A stretch of 64,000 nucleotides of DNA, from NCBI GenBank assembly GCA_012184525.1, contig WOFQ01000039.1, forward strand, positions 273,999 to 337,998, in the 5' to 3' direction. The notes under the pieces were generated by a model. That model was given only the letters and a program-made list of their open reading frames with translations. It searched no databases and was not told the DNA's origin. Source of the DNA: Xenoacremonium recifei. Its lineage: Eukaryota; Ascomycota; Sordariomycetes; Hypocreales; Nectriaceae. Positions 23,879 through 36,300 of the stretch are shown here, in pieces (within the stretch, counting starts at the first letter, position 1; each line of letters opens with the position of its first letter). Made by a program: the position numbers and the translations under genes.

Positions 23879-25721
23879 ATGGCGAATGTCCGATCAAGCC
23901 AGAGAGCTCCACGCTCGTGCGAGTATTGTTACAGCAAGAAAGTCAAGTGTGATAAGATATTCCCCTGTCAACAGTGCCGCAATCGCGGCCGCGCTGCAGA
24001 ATGCCGGATCGAGACCGTTCTGGTCAAAGGACGTCTCGTAAGGTGAATATGAATGACTCCAATTTCCAAGGTAGACTTCTGACATTAAAAAGAGATGGAA
24101 ATGCCACAGAACAGCCGTCATATGCCGATCTTCTCCGAGAAAACCAGAGACTGCGGGCCGAGCTCAATGACAGACCCAAGGCCAGCGAGAATACTTCAGC
24201 CATTGCCTCTAGTGGAGGCCTGGATTTGACAGACAAATACGAACAGGAACTGTATCGAGCAATCAAGTTCGAAGCCCGAGAGTCCACTGTGCACAGAGCT
24301 GTGGATGTTCTGTTTCCGTCACCCGAATGTGCTCGTAAAGTATGTCGTCATGGGAAGCAATGGGCTTGGCTACACATGGCACTGGATCCTGTTGAATTTG
24401 AGAGTGAGATCAGCAGTTTCCATAAGATTTGCCAAACAACAAACCCCTCACAGGCTGCGTCGCCCTCTTGGCTAGGGTTATACTTCGCGTACCTAACTGT
24501 ATGATATATGCCTTCTCTCATGCTTGCCAATGCTGACTTGCCAAAAGGTCACTTTACTCTTGATGACGGATGAAGAAAAGACCAATGCGGGCTTGCCATA
24601 CAGTAAGTAACACTTCACAGCTGATACTATCCCTCTGACATAATGAAAGGCAACTTTGAGACGGTTCTCAACAACTGGTTCGATGCGACCATTCACTTCC
24701 TACACAAGTCACAATTCATGCGTGTGCTACATATTCGAACTATCCAGACGATATCTGTACTATGTGCCTGCTGCGCCAACTTCGCCGACTTCAATATGTA
24801 CTACAATCTCCTTGCGTCTGCCGCTCGAATCGGCCAATCTTTGGGTATTAACATCGGCGGGCAGCGTGACGGGGAAACACAGGAGCAAGCCCAGCAACGA
24901 TACCGCCTCTGGTGGTCGTTGGTTATCTGCGATTGGATAACCTTCCAATTAGGACCAACGTGTATTCGTCGAGATGATTTCTCCATCCCAATACCGTCTG
25001 AGATGGATTCTATCGATCTTATCGCAACGACCGACGGCAGCAACCCGATCAGATGGCAGATAAACGTCGTGCACATATGCAATGCCCTCTACAGTTTTCA
25101 GGCATCGCTCCGATCGCGACATCACAGTTACCAGGATCTCCTAGAAGCAATCGAGAATGCAGACAATGACCTTGCTGGCATTATTGCAACGCTGCCGGAT
25201 GAGGATATGATTTCCACAAGCGAGCCACGCGAAACTCATTCCATGGTTTCTTGGCAGAAGGCTACAATGACTGTCATTCTATTCTACTATCGTATGGTGG
25301 TGAATAGGGTAGCCTGTAAACACGACAACAGCCACTCTCTTGGCAGTACCAGAGCCATTCGAGTCTGCCTCGACTCTGCCCATGGCATATTTAATACAGT
25401 TCTCGGCAACAAGGCCTTACAGTCCCGCGAACGAGTATGGTATGCTGGCCCAGATGAATCTTAATTTCCACGAATTTTAACTTATTTTTGTTCAGGTTTC
25501 TGCTGCTCCCGATTTACTCCGCCGCAGTCACTCTCGCCGAACACTCTGGGTACTGTTCATGTAATCCTATCGATGCGCATAAAGGAGAATTGCTTCGATG
25601 CCTTTCCTGGCTCGAGAACCTCCAGAGTAGGTATGCCGCACACGCTGCTATTTCACTGAGAGCACTGATGGAGAAAATGGATTTGCACATCGGCGATGGC
25701 GACGAGTTTCCGGTTGAATGA
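23879..25721 (+). CDS. Zn2Cys6 transcription factor with fungal-specific TF domain
   Basis: Five exons (23879-24042, 24093-24498, 24548-24602, 24650-25439, 25496-25721) give 546 residues. The binuclear zinc cluster near residues 14-42 is CEYC-x6-C-x5-CQQC-x8-C. A short coiled coil follows (LLRENQRLRAEL). The middle region matches the fungal transcription factor domain (RRLWW-type motif here as QRYRLWWSL, then CDW). The intron choice is fixed by phase: donor GTGAAT at 24043, not the overlapping GTAAGG. The nitrilase relic starts 360 bp downstream on the same strand, so this regulator may once have controlled it; that is inference from position only. Confidence 0.9.
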
Positions 25722-26079
25722 CACTGGCCTCCGTTAGAATATGACAAAGACGATTCCAATTTCTTGAATAATGCACGCTCTACCATGCTAAAAAGCAACT
25801 GCTATTCGCCATCCGATCAGAAATTTTACTAAAAACTGTTTCGCACTTCGTAGCACCACTCTGTCTGGTCTTAAGGGGTCGGGTCCATGCGATCGCTGTT
25901 CGGGCCAGATCCGGCCGAGTTTCAGCCCACCGAATAGATTATGATACATGTAGGGAGGTAAAATTAAGAAGAAGTTTTCTTTCCTCAGATGCGCTAAGAA
26001 ATGTTGTGGCTATTTTATTCCCCTCCAAAATATCGTTCAGTTTTTATTCCTCTCGACCTCTCTCCCATTAGCTGCCAGG
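25722..26079. other. Short intergenic region before the nitrilase relic
   Basis: About 360 bp holding the 3' UTR of the Zn2Cys6 gene and the old promoter of the relic. A CGG...CCG-like pair (gatccggccgag) lies near 25910. Nothing else is seen. Confidence 0.35.
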
Positions 26080-26849
26080 ATGACTGTTGAGACCGACTTT
26101 ACCACACCAGTCAAGCTGGCCGCCGTGCAAATGGCGCCAGTCTTCCTTGACAAGCAAGCATCAACTGACAGAGTCTGTCGAATGATACAGGAAGCTGGGA
26201 AAGCAAGTGCGCATGTTGTTGGCTTCCATGAGTGCATCATTCCGGGACATACAGGGTGGAACGAAATAATCCCCGTCGATAGAGGCGCTGCGCTCGACCT
26301 GTATCGCCGGCTATTTCTCAACTCTGTGGGGGTCCCAGGCCCGGAGGTTGATCAAATCTCAAGAGCTTGCAAGGATGCTGGAGTATATGCGATTGTCGGC
26401 ATCAATGAGAGACGGCCGAAATCGACGGGGACGACATGAAACACGCAGCTTCTCTTTGGTCCCGACGGAAAGCTTCTGCCCATTTCGTGCCTGAGTTGGA
26501 CATGAAGATTTCCATCTTGCGCTGCACTCAGGGACTTGCATACTCGTTGAAGTGCTTCATCATCAACTCCATTGGCCTGATTGACAAAGACGCGATAGAG
26601 GCTTATGGTCAGGACGAGGAGGTGAGGAATTGGATGGAGGCAGAGCAACAGACACCAGGGGCCACTATCATTGGCCCGACAGGAGACATAATAGCTGGCC
26701 CGTTGCATTCAGTGGAAGGGATTCTGTACGCGGAGGTGTGTCCGGCAGATCTCATCGTGCTTAAGTACGCTCATGATGTTGCGGGGCATTATGAGCTGTT
26801 TGTGCACCTGTTCACCCCATATTTGGAAACGAAACACAACAAATCATAA
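26080..26849 (+). pseudogene. Nitrilase relic
   Basis: The N-terminal part (KLAAVQMAPVFLDK, then FHECIIPGHTGW) and the C-terminal part (GATIIGPTGDIIAGPL, ending in KYAHDVAGHYE-like sequence) are clearly from a carbon-nitrogen hydrolase of the nitrilase branch. At 26437-26439 a TGA stands where family members have TGG before NTQLLFGPDGK. The frame continues for about 14 residues, then jumps to another frame that resumes only near the C-terminus. The central third, carrying the catalytic Lys and Cys of the Glu-Lys-Cys triad, is absent; only the Glu is visible. An active nitrilase cannot be made. The G-to-A nonsense change fits repeat-induced or spontaneous transition decay. Confidence 0.9.
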
Positions 26850-29800
26850 GACATAATAGAACAAGAACCTTTATTATGTCTAACCAAATCTGGCCCTTCG
26901 CCGTGACCCGAACAGGAGGACGAAGCTTACCCAAAGTCGGGTAGAGTACCGCAAACTTGGGAAACTTCAGGTGGTAGATGTGTGTCAAACTTGGGCGGGG
27001 AGCTCGAGGAATGGTCCGGAAGCAGTCCTGCAGAGAGTCATCTTCATCCCCCTTGCTTCGTCAGTTCGGGTCCACCTTGTTACCATTCCGATCCAGGATC
27101 CTCTCTGTTGACCCCTGTCCAGTTGGGTGAGAAGCCAGGCAAGAAACCGCGAGGGCCCTCCCACCAGAAGGCATGGACGTTGATCTGAAGCTGTGTTTCT
27201 CTTTCGGTTCATCTCGAGGTCGTCCGGTCGGTCGTTCATGTGATTTGCGAAACATGCCTCAGGGGGTCATGGGCTGTCAGGGGTTGACAAAATGTCCAAC
27301 AAAGGATTCGGCTCCAGCGACGAAGACTTAGCTCTTCCCACTTGGGCACTTCGGTAATGTCGCAGGGAGAAGGTTTCCCGGTAGATAGACCTGAGGAGGA
27401 GAGATTTCAGTCCAGCTAACATGTTAGAAGTCGCAAGTCCGCCGTTCTGAAGGAACATACCTGTGCTTGTTGCCTCCTCTGGACTATCTATACCTCTTCA
27501 GTCCAATGACGGAAGCGTCAGTAAATTTCCAAATGAAGATGGGATTCGCCTGATGTGATGCATATCTTCGAGCTTCATCGAATGCGTCTTCTGGAGGCTG
27601 AGATTTTGAAGAAGCCATGATCGAAAATCTCCAAAGCATAACAACGAGCTCGCCTCAGCCAAGCATGAATAGGCCTAGACACCCAAATACGCCAAAGATG
27701 AAATTTGCGATAAAGGGGGAACCGGCGTATCTGGCACGAGGTTAAGAGAAAGATGAACAAGCTCGCAGGATTTCAAAACGCATGGAGACCTGCATTCTGC
27801 CGGGGCCAGGGCATTCGTTGCCGCCTGTTCGATCCAATACTTCTCTCTGTGGTATGATCAGCAGTGAAACAAACGAACAGGACTGGAAAAGAGGCAAGTA
27901 CCAAATGCGGCTCGATGCGATGCAGAGCGGCAGCCTTCTGGGCGAGGACTGCTTGCTCACAACACGTCGATATGGCCAAGTCGGGCGCAGAGGATCCCAA
28001 AGAATGGTCGCACTTTCCATAGTTACCATTGCGACGATCGAGAAGGCTTGGGCGGAGGAGGTCTGGTGTTCATCATGACATGTCTAACACAGATGCGGGT
28101 TTCGAGTGTCATGATGTGTGTGGGCTTAATCCGTGCTTGCAGCACCGATAGGGGTAGCAAGGCCACACCAACGCGCAGGCTTGTTGAAAATATATATCGG
28201 TCGTCCGTATACGCAAGCGACGCAGTGGTGCGGTGCGTCTTTTCCGTCGGGCTTGAGCGATCTGGAATGACGCGGTCGTGGGGATGGAAGAAAGCACCCC
28301 TGACACTGTTCTTGAAAATTGATGTAGAGCCGTCAAAGCCGGCCGATGTTGCAGATGAACGTTCGATTGTCGTTTTGTTTGGTATTCGACTCGTATGTAG
28401 GAGAAGACTCGGTCGTGAAAGAAGATATTTCTGGCGATAGAGTGTCAGCAGACGCAAGCAATGGCAAGAAAGTGCACTCAGCCTACCGGGGTTTTCCAGA
28501 GGGGAAGCCGTATCCTACTCAAAGTCATGTTGACAACCTGAATGATCTATATCACTTATCTCTCCTGTATTTCGACGTCGTGGCTCGCTTCAGACGTCGT
28601 CGACCGCTCGCGTATTGGGATTGAATCGACGTGATCGTTCGAGTCGAGGTCCTGATCGCGGGGGAGGCTTGACGGAGATTGTTGGCTACGGGATAGGTTG
28701 GGATGACCAATTTTCGAGGTACGGTCGCTGTCGATGACGGAAATGTCGAGGACGGTCTCAAATCTGTTCTGGGAGGATCGGCTCGTCGAAGGGGGAGGCT
28801 TGGCCAAAGACTGGTGTCAGACAGGAGTATTGATGGACGGCCGATGTCTCTGCTTCCGCCAACACCTGCTCTCTGCAAGGACACTTACGCTGCGTCACGA
28901 CCAAAAATTGCAAGGCTCAATTATGGCAGAGCCCAGAAAAGGGTATGCGATCGGACTGGAGGTGGAAAAGGGGGAGGTAGGCTGCTTCTACTGATTTTTG
29001 AAAGAGATGGCTTCGACCGATCGGCGTCAAGATTGAAAAATAATCATCCAAAGACTTGTCCAAGTGAGCTGTGAAACGTGAGAAGGTCTGTAATCGTCGT
29101 ATTTGACTAGCAAATTTACGAGGGAGCACTCGGGAGCAATGTGCACAAATGCTCCATATGTCCTTATGCAGAGCGAGGTTGCACTCCGTGTTTGCTGGCC
29201 GGTCAAGCCAGCCACATTCAAGGCTTTCGGCCCTCAGCATCCGTTCGTAACCAATCCCATCCTCCATCGAAAATGCAACCTCAGCGCAACACCCTGCCGC
29301 ACCTCCACAGCCAGCCCGGGCAAGCACAGGAAGCAAGCCCGGACCATCACAGGAAGCCAGCCCGACGGCAATCAGAGCCAGCCCGTCGTCAAAGTTGCTA
29401 TTTTCCCGCTGCCACCAGATTCCGCACCAGACTCCAGGTAACATCCCAATCTCACTTCCCCGCCCGCGCCCGCTGTCCGCCAGACGTGGTTGGCCTCGCA
29501 GCATCGCCGATCCACGACACACGGGATGCTCGCTTGATCACCAACAAACGGTGTGCCTGGCTTCCTATCACATGCGGGATGGGGCTTAGTCCGCCGGGCA
29601 AGAGTGAGGGATTTGCGGTATGGCACACCGGTTTCTTCACGTACAGGGAACAGGTTCCAGCCCATCTCCAACACGGACAGCCAACGGCTGGGCTGGGCTG
29701 GGCTGGGCTTCCCACATCGGTGGCCGGTGAGGAGCTGAAACTTGCCACTCCGGGGTCTGCTGGGCATCCTTGTCAGCCCTCCCACCCTGCGTCATCACGA

Positions 29801-32800
29801 CAGTGTCTTCCCTGCCAGGCGGGAGCTCAGCCGCCAAAACGATGGTGGGGGGTTGCCCTTCTTCCTGTCATTCCTTGCGTCGGCGATTGGACGCTTTTTC
29901 TCCGCAAGAGCACGTACCATGAAGTCTCGTGCCAACTGCGTCTCCTGTCCGCGATCTCGTGTCCGCGATCTCGTCAGTGCAATTCCGTTCCGCATCCTGT
30001 GCTCCGTCCCGCCCGCCATGTCAACAAACTGTCTTCTTGCCAACGGATCGCCCGCAAAAGGCGTTGGGAACAGCTAGGAGGGTGTTGGCAAATTGATTTT
30101 GATTTTGCTTCAACACCCGGGTAGGGATGATCAGGCGCGCGCGCCGATATCCCAACACCCAGGACGTAGCACCTAGGACGCAGCATGCAGCCAGCCACCG
30201 GACAGTCAATAGCTCAATTTCCTCCGTGATCATGTCGGACCCTTCTCTGAAGCTGACACAGGACCAAGCGGTGTGGAAGCGAGCTTCCGGACTTCCGGGC
30301 ACAACGAATCAGGGCTGTCAGTTGTGAATGCTGAAGAGAGACGTGTCATTCCGCAAGGAGACGCGGTGGGTGGCTTCTGGACTAAGGCAACTAGCCTCTT
30401 CACAGCCATGCCCATGGCCGCACTCTGGTGTTGTTTGGCAGCTTTCATGCTAGTCCCCTACCTGTCATGCTGGTCCCGTATCTGCAACGGGCCGCAGTCC
30501 AGACCCCAGGCGTACCACCTCTAGCCGTCCCATCGCATGTAGCTACGAAACGGGCACTCCCCCTCCATCAGCCCCATGAGGCGTCTTCCATGCCGCTGAT
30601 CTCCGCCGGCCTGGGCGCTACAGAGCCGACCATCCCGCGCAGGGAGGCGGTGACACATACGGGCACGGCTTGTTTCAGCCTCCAGCCTTTCGCCTCGCGC
30701 GGATTTGACCAAACACTTCTCACGCTCTGTGAGCCTGGACTTCAGTTTGAGGTGCCAGGGAGCCAAACAGGCACTGCATATGGGCATCGGGGTTATTCCA
30801 AAAAGGGGTAAGGGGGGGGGCCAGAGTGAGTATGCTTAGACTTCCTGTCCGGATCGCCGCCAGAATAAGTGTAAAAGTGGAACAGTCGGTTTGGACCTTA
30901 AATGAACAACTTCACATGGAGATGGGTATTGCTGTGGGGAAAAGAGACTGCATGTACACGCCCCCAGCCCGGGTCTGTTGAGGAACTTGGCGTGCCAGGA
31001 TGGGCCAACTTCACCGAACGAAAGCAGGAGCTTCCATTGGACTGAGAACGAACGGCGCCCGCACACCGTTCAAGCCATGGGTGGTGCTGTAGGCATCGCG
31101 GGCATCATCGTCATCAGAGGAGCCCAAAGACGCAAAGCCATGGGCAGTCATCTCTCTTCGAATGCAGCTTTTGGGGCTTCTTCTGCGCAGAAACGTCCCA
31201 AGAGGCATCTCAAGCTCTTAACCCCGTGGGGGGGCTCATGGCACTGGAGCTCCGAATGAAATGCTGGGCCCATCATGGACACACGCGTGTGGGAGACGCG
31301 CCAACGTTGCCAGGCCGAGACCGAACAGCCTTGCCGTCTTCCCGAAACCAACCTCACGCGCCAAGATAGCGTGGGAGGAGACTGGTGTGTTGACCTGGAC
31401 GGATGCTGAAATTGCTTTTGCAGGACAGACATGTCGTTAGTGACCTCCACCCGGCATCGTCCTCGGATGGATCTATTTACCTGCCTCCAGGATGCTCCTG
31501 GTCCTATCAGATACTTCTGTGAAGCCTTGACTCATGATGCTGACGACTGGTCCTTCTCACGCCGTGCCTTAGTTCCATCTAAGCAGTGTTCTTCGCTCTG
31601 CTGGATCCCGTAGCTTTCAAACCATAGCCAGCAATATCCTCCTTTCTCATGAGAGCATAGGTGCCCAAGATGACCCAGATCAGTGACGATCCCGCCGCTG
31701 TCTTCCCCGCCCTTCCAAGCGAAACGGGTTGGATGCTGTGAGGCAACCTTAAATGCCGTGCCTTCGCTTACAGTCCGCACCGTGCAAGGGGAAAGAGAAC
31801 CTCAATGAGGCCACACTCTCCCTCCCAGACCCAGAGACGCAATGTGCTCCAATATCGGCTAGCCATCAAGCTAGACAGCTGTAGCACTTACATCCCCAAT
31901 AATATGGGACCCGTCTTGTGGAAATGATGCTTCACGCTTGCAAGAACATGAGAGCTACCGGACACACCAGGTCGGGATGCTTGCCCTCCCAAGCCATTGT
32001 CGTAGTCATGGATGCTATGTTTTGCATGGAAAAGTGGGAGTGTCTTAGACGCCGCCAAACTACTGAGAGGATGAAGGCGGATGAATGCCTTGTCATTCTG
32101 GGCCTTCATTTCCCGACCTGGTCTGTTTCGGGGTGCCGGTGGCGGTTTCTCTTCGGTCATGCCGTGAGTCTGGCACTAGGTCCTTCACCTGTGACATGGG
32201 CTTCGGAGTAGGCTGATGGGCTGTGACCCCCTGGGGATACTGTCATGAGGTGTCAGATGATGGGCTCTGGGCGCAACTTCCAGGCTTGGAAGTTCTGGCG
32301 ATTTTGCGATCAACCTACGTGTAGTGTTATTTGCATCAATGAGGTCTGGTGTTCCTGAGTGCAGGATTTCCAAAGAGCCCAAGGAGTCTGGGAGGGCAGG
32401 GCATACACGCTGCGAGTCTATCTCCTCTCAACCAAGCAAGCATCAAAACCCCTGAGATGGTCCCTCTCTGGTATGCTCCAGGGCATTGTATATGCCGGGC
32501 TAAGAACTCCCATGTCGACATGTTTCAACCCACAGAGGGCCGCACTGACATGATGCTGGGATCGTACTCTACTATTACAAGCCACGTTTATGGGCCATTG
32601 TCCAGGGGTGTAACCGGCCGCTAGTCTATGAGGTTCGGCCACTATTGAGTACCAAAGGGGAGCGAGACCCTTGGACCATCTTACTCCACGGTCACGATAT
32701 CTCGTTGCCCTGGTACTGTCTCTCTTGGTATCTCTCAGGCTATATAACGAAGCACCGCTCCCTCCATACTGGAGATAGATTCTTGTTCCTGCATTCTGTT

Positions 32801-32965
32801 CTCTTCTTAACAGGACACCCTCAGTCTCTCAATTTTCTTTCTCGATTTTTTTCACTTCTTGCCCTCCTCAGGCTTAGTCTACGCAGCCTTGACGCGGCTT
32901 CAAATATCTCTGTTCCCCTCGCGCACAAGTTCAATCAGCCGCCCTGACACGCCCAATTCGTCAAC
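26850..32965. other. Six-kilobase gene-poor region
   Basis: No frame shows a recognisable domain. The longest (29141-30124, plus) is Pro/Arg/Cys-rich, overlaps open frames on both strands and looks like a GC-rich artefact. Frames at 28023-28457 and 28556-28807 (minus) have somewhat protein-like composition and could be exons of a decayed gene, but I cannot join them. A four-tract GGGCT array is listed separately. The last 300 bp are CT-rich promoter-like sequence for the gene at 32966. Confidence 0.5.
29690..29707 (+). repeat. Second GGGCT array, potential G-quadruplex
   Basis: Four GGG tracts with two-base CT loops, the same unit as at 9050-9072, in otherwise gene-free DNA. Confidence 0.55.
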
Positions 32966-33493
32966 ATGTCGGGTGTGGAGGCAATTGCTGGGGCAATGAA
33001 ACTTGTTCAAACAGTCTGGGATACCTACGAGCTCTTCAAGAAGTGTTTGGACACAAACGATGCCTTCGACTGCCTTTTCTCTGCTCTCGAACGCTTGAAA
33101 ACAAGACTTTCCTTCCTGAAGGGCATGTGTTCGGAACGTGCACTATACCTTTTCATGCATGAGAACACAGACCGCATGGTTTCGGGCCTCATGGAAAATG
33201 TGGAGGCTCGCCTTCTCTCATTGCAATCTGGCGTGCCCAAATGCATACAGGATGGGGAGACACCAAACTTCGCCAGAAAACTCTGGATGGGTCTCAAAGA
33301 CAACGCTAAGGACGTTGAGAAACGCACTAAAAGTCTGAACGATCTCAAACCTGATCTGGAGTATGTCCAGCAGGAGTTGGAGAAAATCCCCAAGCCTCCA
33401 CCTCGAGCTGACATCCCTCTGCCATCCCTCACACCTCCGAGCATGCGGCGCCGTCAGCTCGAGCTATTCGAGACCTACGAGGTCCCCAAGTGA
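32966..33493 (+). CDS. Small protein with HeLo/STAND-N-like helical domain
   Basis: A single exon of 175 residues starting MSGVEAIAGAMKLVQTVWDTY. An N-terminal amphipathic Ala/Gly/Val-rich helix followed by a long helical region (LERLKTRLSFLKGM, SLNDLKPDLEYVQQELEK) resembles the N-terminal domains of fungal STAND/NLR and HeLo-type proteins, here without an NTPase or repeat domain. The C-terminus is proline-rich (IPKPPPRADIPLPSLTPP). The stop TGA lies inside GTGAGT, a perfect donor site, so an extended spliced form cannot be excluded; I found no convincing next exon. Function is unknown; a cell-death or allorecognition link would be inference. Confidence 0.6.
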   Translation: MSGVEAIAGAMKLVQTVWDTYELFKKCLDTNDAFDCLFSALERLKTRLSFLKGMCSERALYLFMHENTDRMVSGLMENVEARLLSLQSGVPKCIQDGETPNFARKLWMGLKDNAKDVEKRTKSLNDLKPDLEYVQQELEKIPKPPPRADIPLPSLTPPSMRRRQLELFETYEVPK

Positions 33494-34125
33494 GTCACTT
33501 CACCGGAAAGGGGAAGAGTCAGGATTGTTTCTGTGTCTGTCGGGCTGGATTCGAACATTTCACGGGGCACGCTTGAGAGCGTCGGTGGAGGATTGGCGAT
33601 GGGACCCGCGTGCGGTCAGTTGGATCGTTGGATGGTTGAGGTTGTACTTTGTGTTGGATGTGTTTATGTAGTAGGCTGGACCTGGAATTCTGTACCCTTC
33701 TCACTAGTAGTGAAATTGAACAAGCCATTTCGCTCAATAATGCATTGCGCGTGTCGACGATTGTGTGAGACCGGACCAAAGTGATGATACACGTTCCATG
33801 TTGCTGTGAAAGACAGGCATTGTACGATTGAGTGCCAGGCAGTAAAAGAATTGATTGTTCGCAGAAGAAATCGAGTAAATTAGTGTACGGAAAGGACTGA
33901 CTAAAGCGATCTTGCGGAAAACAGTCTCAAAACTATCAACTATCTGACAACCACCGAGCCAAGAATAGAAAGAAGGAAGAAACTCGCCCAACAAGCTGGG
34001 GAGAGTCTTCTGAGTGTTTCTCAAGTAGACAAAAGATAAGCACGAGCAACCAAAGGGGGCTCGAAAATGATTTCTTGTCCTCCCACCATCACCGTCCCCC
34101 ACGCTCCAATCTGACCACCAACGCC
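33494..34125. other. Convergent intergenic region
   Basis: About 630 bp between the 3' ends of two converging genes. No gene is seen. Confidence 0.5.
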
Positions 34126-35487
34126 TCAGGAGTCCGGCGGCGGCCATACCGCAGGCCATCGCTGTGGGAGCAGTTCCTTGCCTTCAGGCGCGTCCGCCAT
34201 GTTTCTTGGCTTCAGCCACTGTTTGACTGCATCGCTCTTTGGCAGAGTAGCAACTTTGGCTTTCGAATCTACCGTCCAGGTTTCCAAGTCCAGGTGGATT
34301 GCAGGGAAAAACAGCACGCCCGGCTCGTCCGAGTTGAAGTCGTATGTCCATTCTCCTGGCTGTGAGAAAAGAGTTATAGCGACACTGAAGATAGTCAGTT
34401 GAGTGTGCTCGGAGGGACAGGGCGATTAGACATACTTGGCAGCAAGCCCCACGACATATCGAAGGAGCTTGTAGGTAGTGTCTTCAAGCTCTCCGGCTCT
34501 GATTCTATCCAACGCCACTGCATCAGCAATAGAAGCGACGAGGGAGTCAATCATCTCGTCTCTTGGGTCCTTGCCCATGATTTCTCTGTCCGGATATGCG
34601 GTATTGACCGAATACGATCCATTATATAGGCTGCCGATGACCTCTCGTAGCACGTGGACAAGATCCCATAGATTGCCAGAGCCATGTTCCCCTACCAATC
34701 ACTGTGAGTCCAGTGAGCTTCAGGAGATGGGGTGATTGAACTTACCGTAACATCTCGAAGAAGGGTCCAGGCGACACATTTCGCGATACCAAGATAGCAT
34801 TGAGCGTGGGAGAAAGGTCTTGTCAATGTCGCCGGCTGGGTGCATGCGAGGAACAAGGATTTGAGCCATGAAGCAGGCGATGCCCGCTTGACGCGTCTCC
34901 AAAGACGAGATCAATTCAACCCAGGTTCCAGGGTTAATAGGCGGACCAGCGAGGCGAACCAGCTTTTCTTCGTCCAGCAGATCCTTCACAACATCCGGCG
35001 GGGTTGAGAACTTGTCGGTTTCGATGCAACGTTCAACAAAGCCCCAAATGTAAAGCGGGTCTTCTCCGATCTGATGCTCGAGGCAGCCAAGTGTCGTTAA
35101 TGCGTGGATTCGCTGTCCTGGGATGTCTCTGTAAGGCCTTCTGCGGAAGTTATGTCGACCGTCTGGGTACATATCACATCCCCACGATGGCGCCCATGGT
35201 GGTTTGCGATTAGCCTGCTTGGGTTCTTTGAAATAGTAGCCGGGCCTGGCGCCAATGGGGGGGTCCTTCTTCGACTTCTTCTCGATTTGAACGTTGTACC
35301 GGTTTCGGAGCACCCAGGCAGAGAAGATGGCCAAAACTAGGGCTCCTACAAAGCTGACAGCAACGCCAATGCCGATGCCTTGAGCGAACCCAAGATTGGA
35401 GTGAGCACTGGCCACTGCGGGGGAAGTGGACAAAGAAGCAGGGGTGGAGGATGAAGAGAACGAAGAAGACGAAGTGAAGAGTCCCAT
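34126..35487 (-). CDS. Single-pass membrane protein of unknown function
   Basis: Three exons (34746-35487, 34436-34691, 34126-34384) give 418 residues. I do not recognise the family. The first 32 residues are Ser/Thr/Ala-rich, followed by one membrane segment at about 33-58 (GIGIGVAVSFVGALVLAIFSAW) and a basic patch (EKKSKKD). A soluble region of about 350 residues contains IGEDPLYIWGFVERC, ARKLLRYVVGLAAK-like helices (seen: YKLLRYVVGLAAK) and, in the last exon, a Trp/Pro-rich end (PQRWPAVWPPP). The ATG at 35487 places the membrane segment close to the N-terminus; an in-frame ATG at 35592 would add 35 residues without obvious features. It is divergent from the Hsp70-like gene. Confidence 0.75.
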
Positions 35488-36300
35488 TGCGGGCAAAGGA
35501 CGACCTCTTCGTTGCTGGTGCTTCGTGGACGTACGTTCTTGCTTGCGAGAGGTCAAGAGAATTGGACAAGAGAAAGTTGAAGGGGAAATCATCCTTCAGG
35601 TTCGGGGGAGGGACCAGTACTCTCTTAAGTGAATTCGCTCTCTTTCACAACACATTTGTGCATCTCGCATCAAAGGAGGCTGAAATTCTCCTTGCATTAC
35701 CGGCCTATCGGCAATGAAAGTGGCTTGGCTAACCCATTTGTGCATCTCGCATCAAAGAAGAGTGAAACTCTCCTTGCATTACCAGGTCATGCCGCAATGA
35801 AAGTGGCTGGGCTAGACCCATTCAGACCTGGCCTTTTCCAAGCCCGCTTAGAGCCTGTTAGCGACCATTCCGCATTGATCATCCTCATGCCTAGTCACGA
35901 GCTGAATCAGTCCGCGCACTGGTCGGGAGTGACGTGGTCAGAGAGACGGGATGCTGCAGGGGTATGTTTAATTGTTGCAGGGTAAACGTATTCATGTTTC
36001 GGGACAGGGAGGGGGTTGCGATATCACCGGTCTGTGCCTGCCAGCAGTAAGCTGGGCGTTTGCCGGGACAGGTTGGCTACCTCCGCGGTAATATTCAACC
36101 CAGGCAATATTTTGGTCCCCCATAGTGATCTTCATAACTAGGATAGGGGCCGAAGAGATATGGAGAGGGTGCCATAATAACCATGGTCATGCCTCTTACT
36201 TCTCAGCACCCTCTTGACTTCCTAGCATCCTCTCAGCTTTTCAGCATTCCCTCGTGACATCTAACGACACCTATTGCCCTTTCCAACATTTCCCTTCAAG
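35488..36300. promoter_or_regulatory. Divergent promoter with an internal duplication
   Basis: About 810 bp between the membrane-protein gene (minus) and the Hsp70-like gene (plus). It contains the 82-bp imperfect tandem duplication listed next. Confidence 0.45.
35653..35817. repeat. Two imperfect tandem copies of an 82-bp unit
   Basis: Copy 1 (35653-35734) and copy 2 (35735-35817) share blocks CATTTGTGCATCTCGCATCA, CTCCTTGCATTACC and CAATGAAAGTGGCT with scattered substitutions and small indels. They lie next to each other in the divergent promoter. Confidence 0.9.

Noticed and set aside
29141..30124. 327-codon plus-strand ORF
   Set aside because: Pro/Arg/Cys/Ser-rich with no domain, overlapped by open frames in every direction, and it runs through the GGGCT array; consistent with chance in GC-rich DNA.
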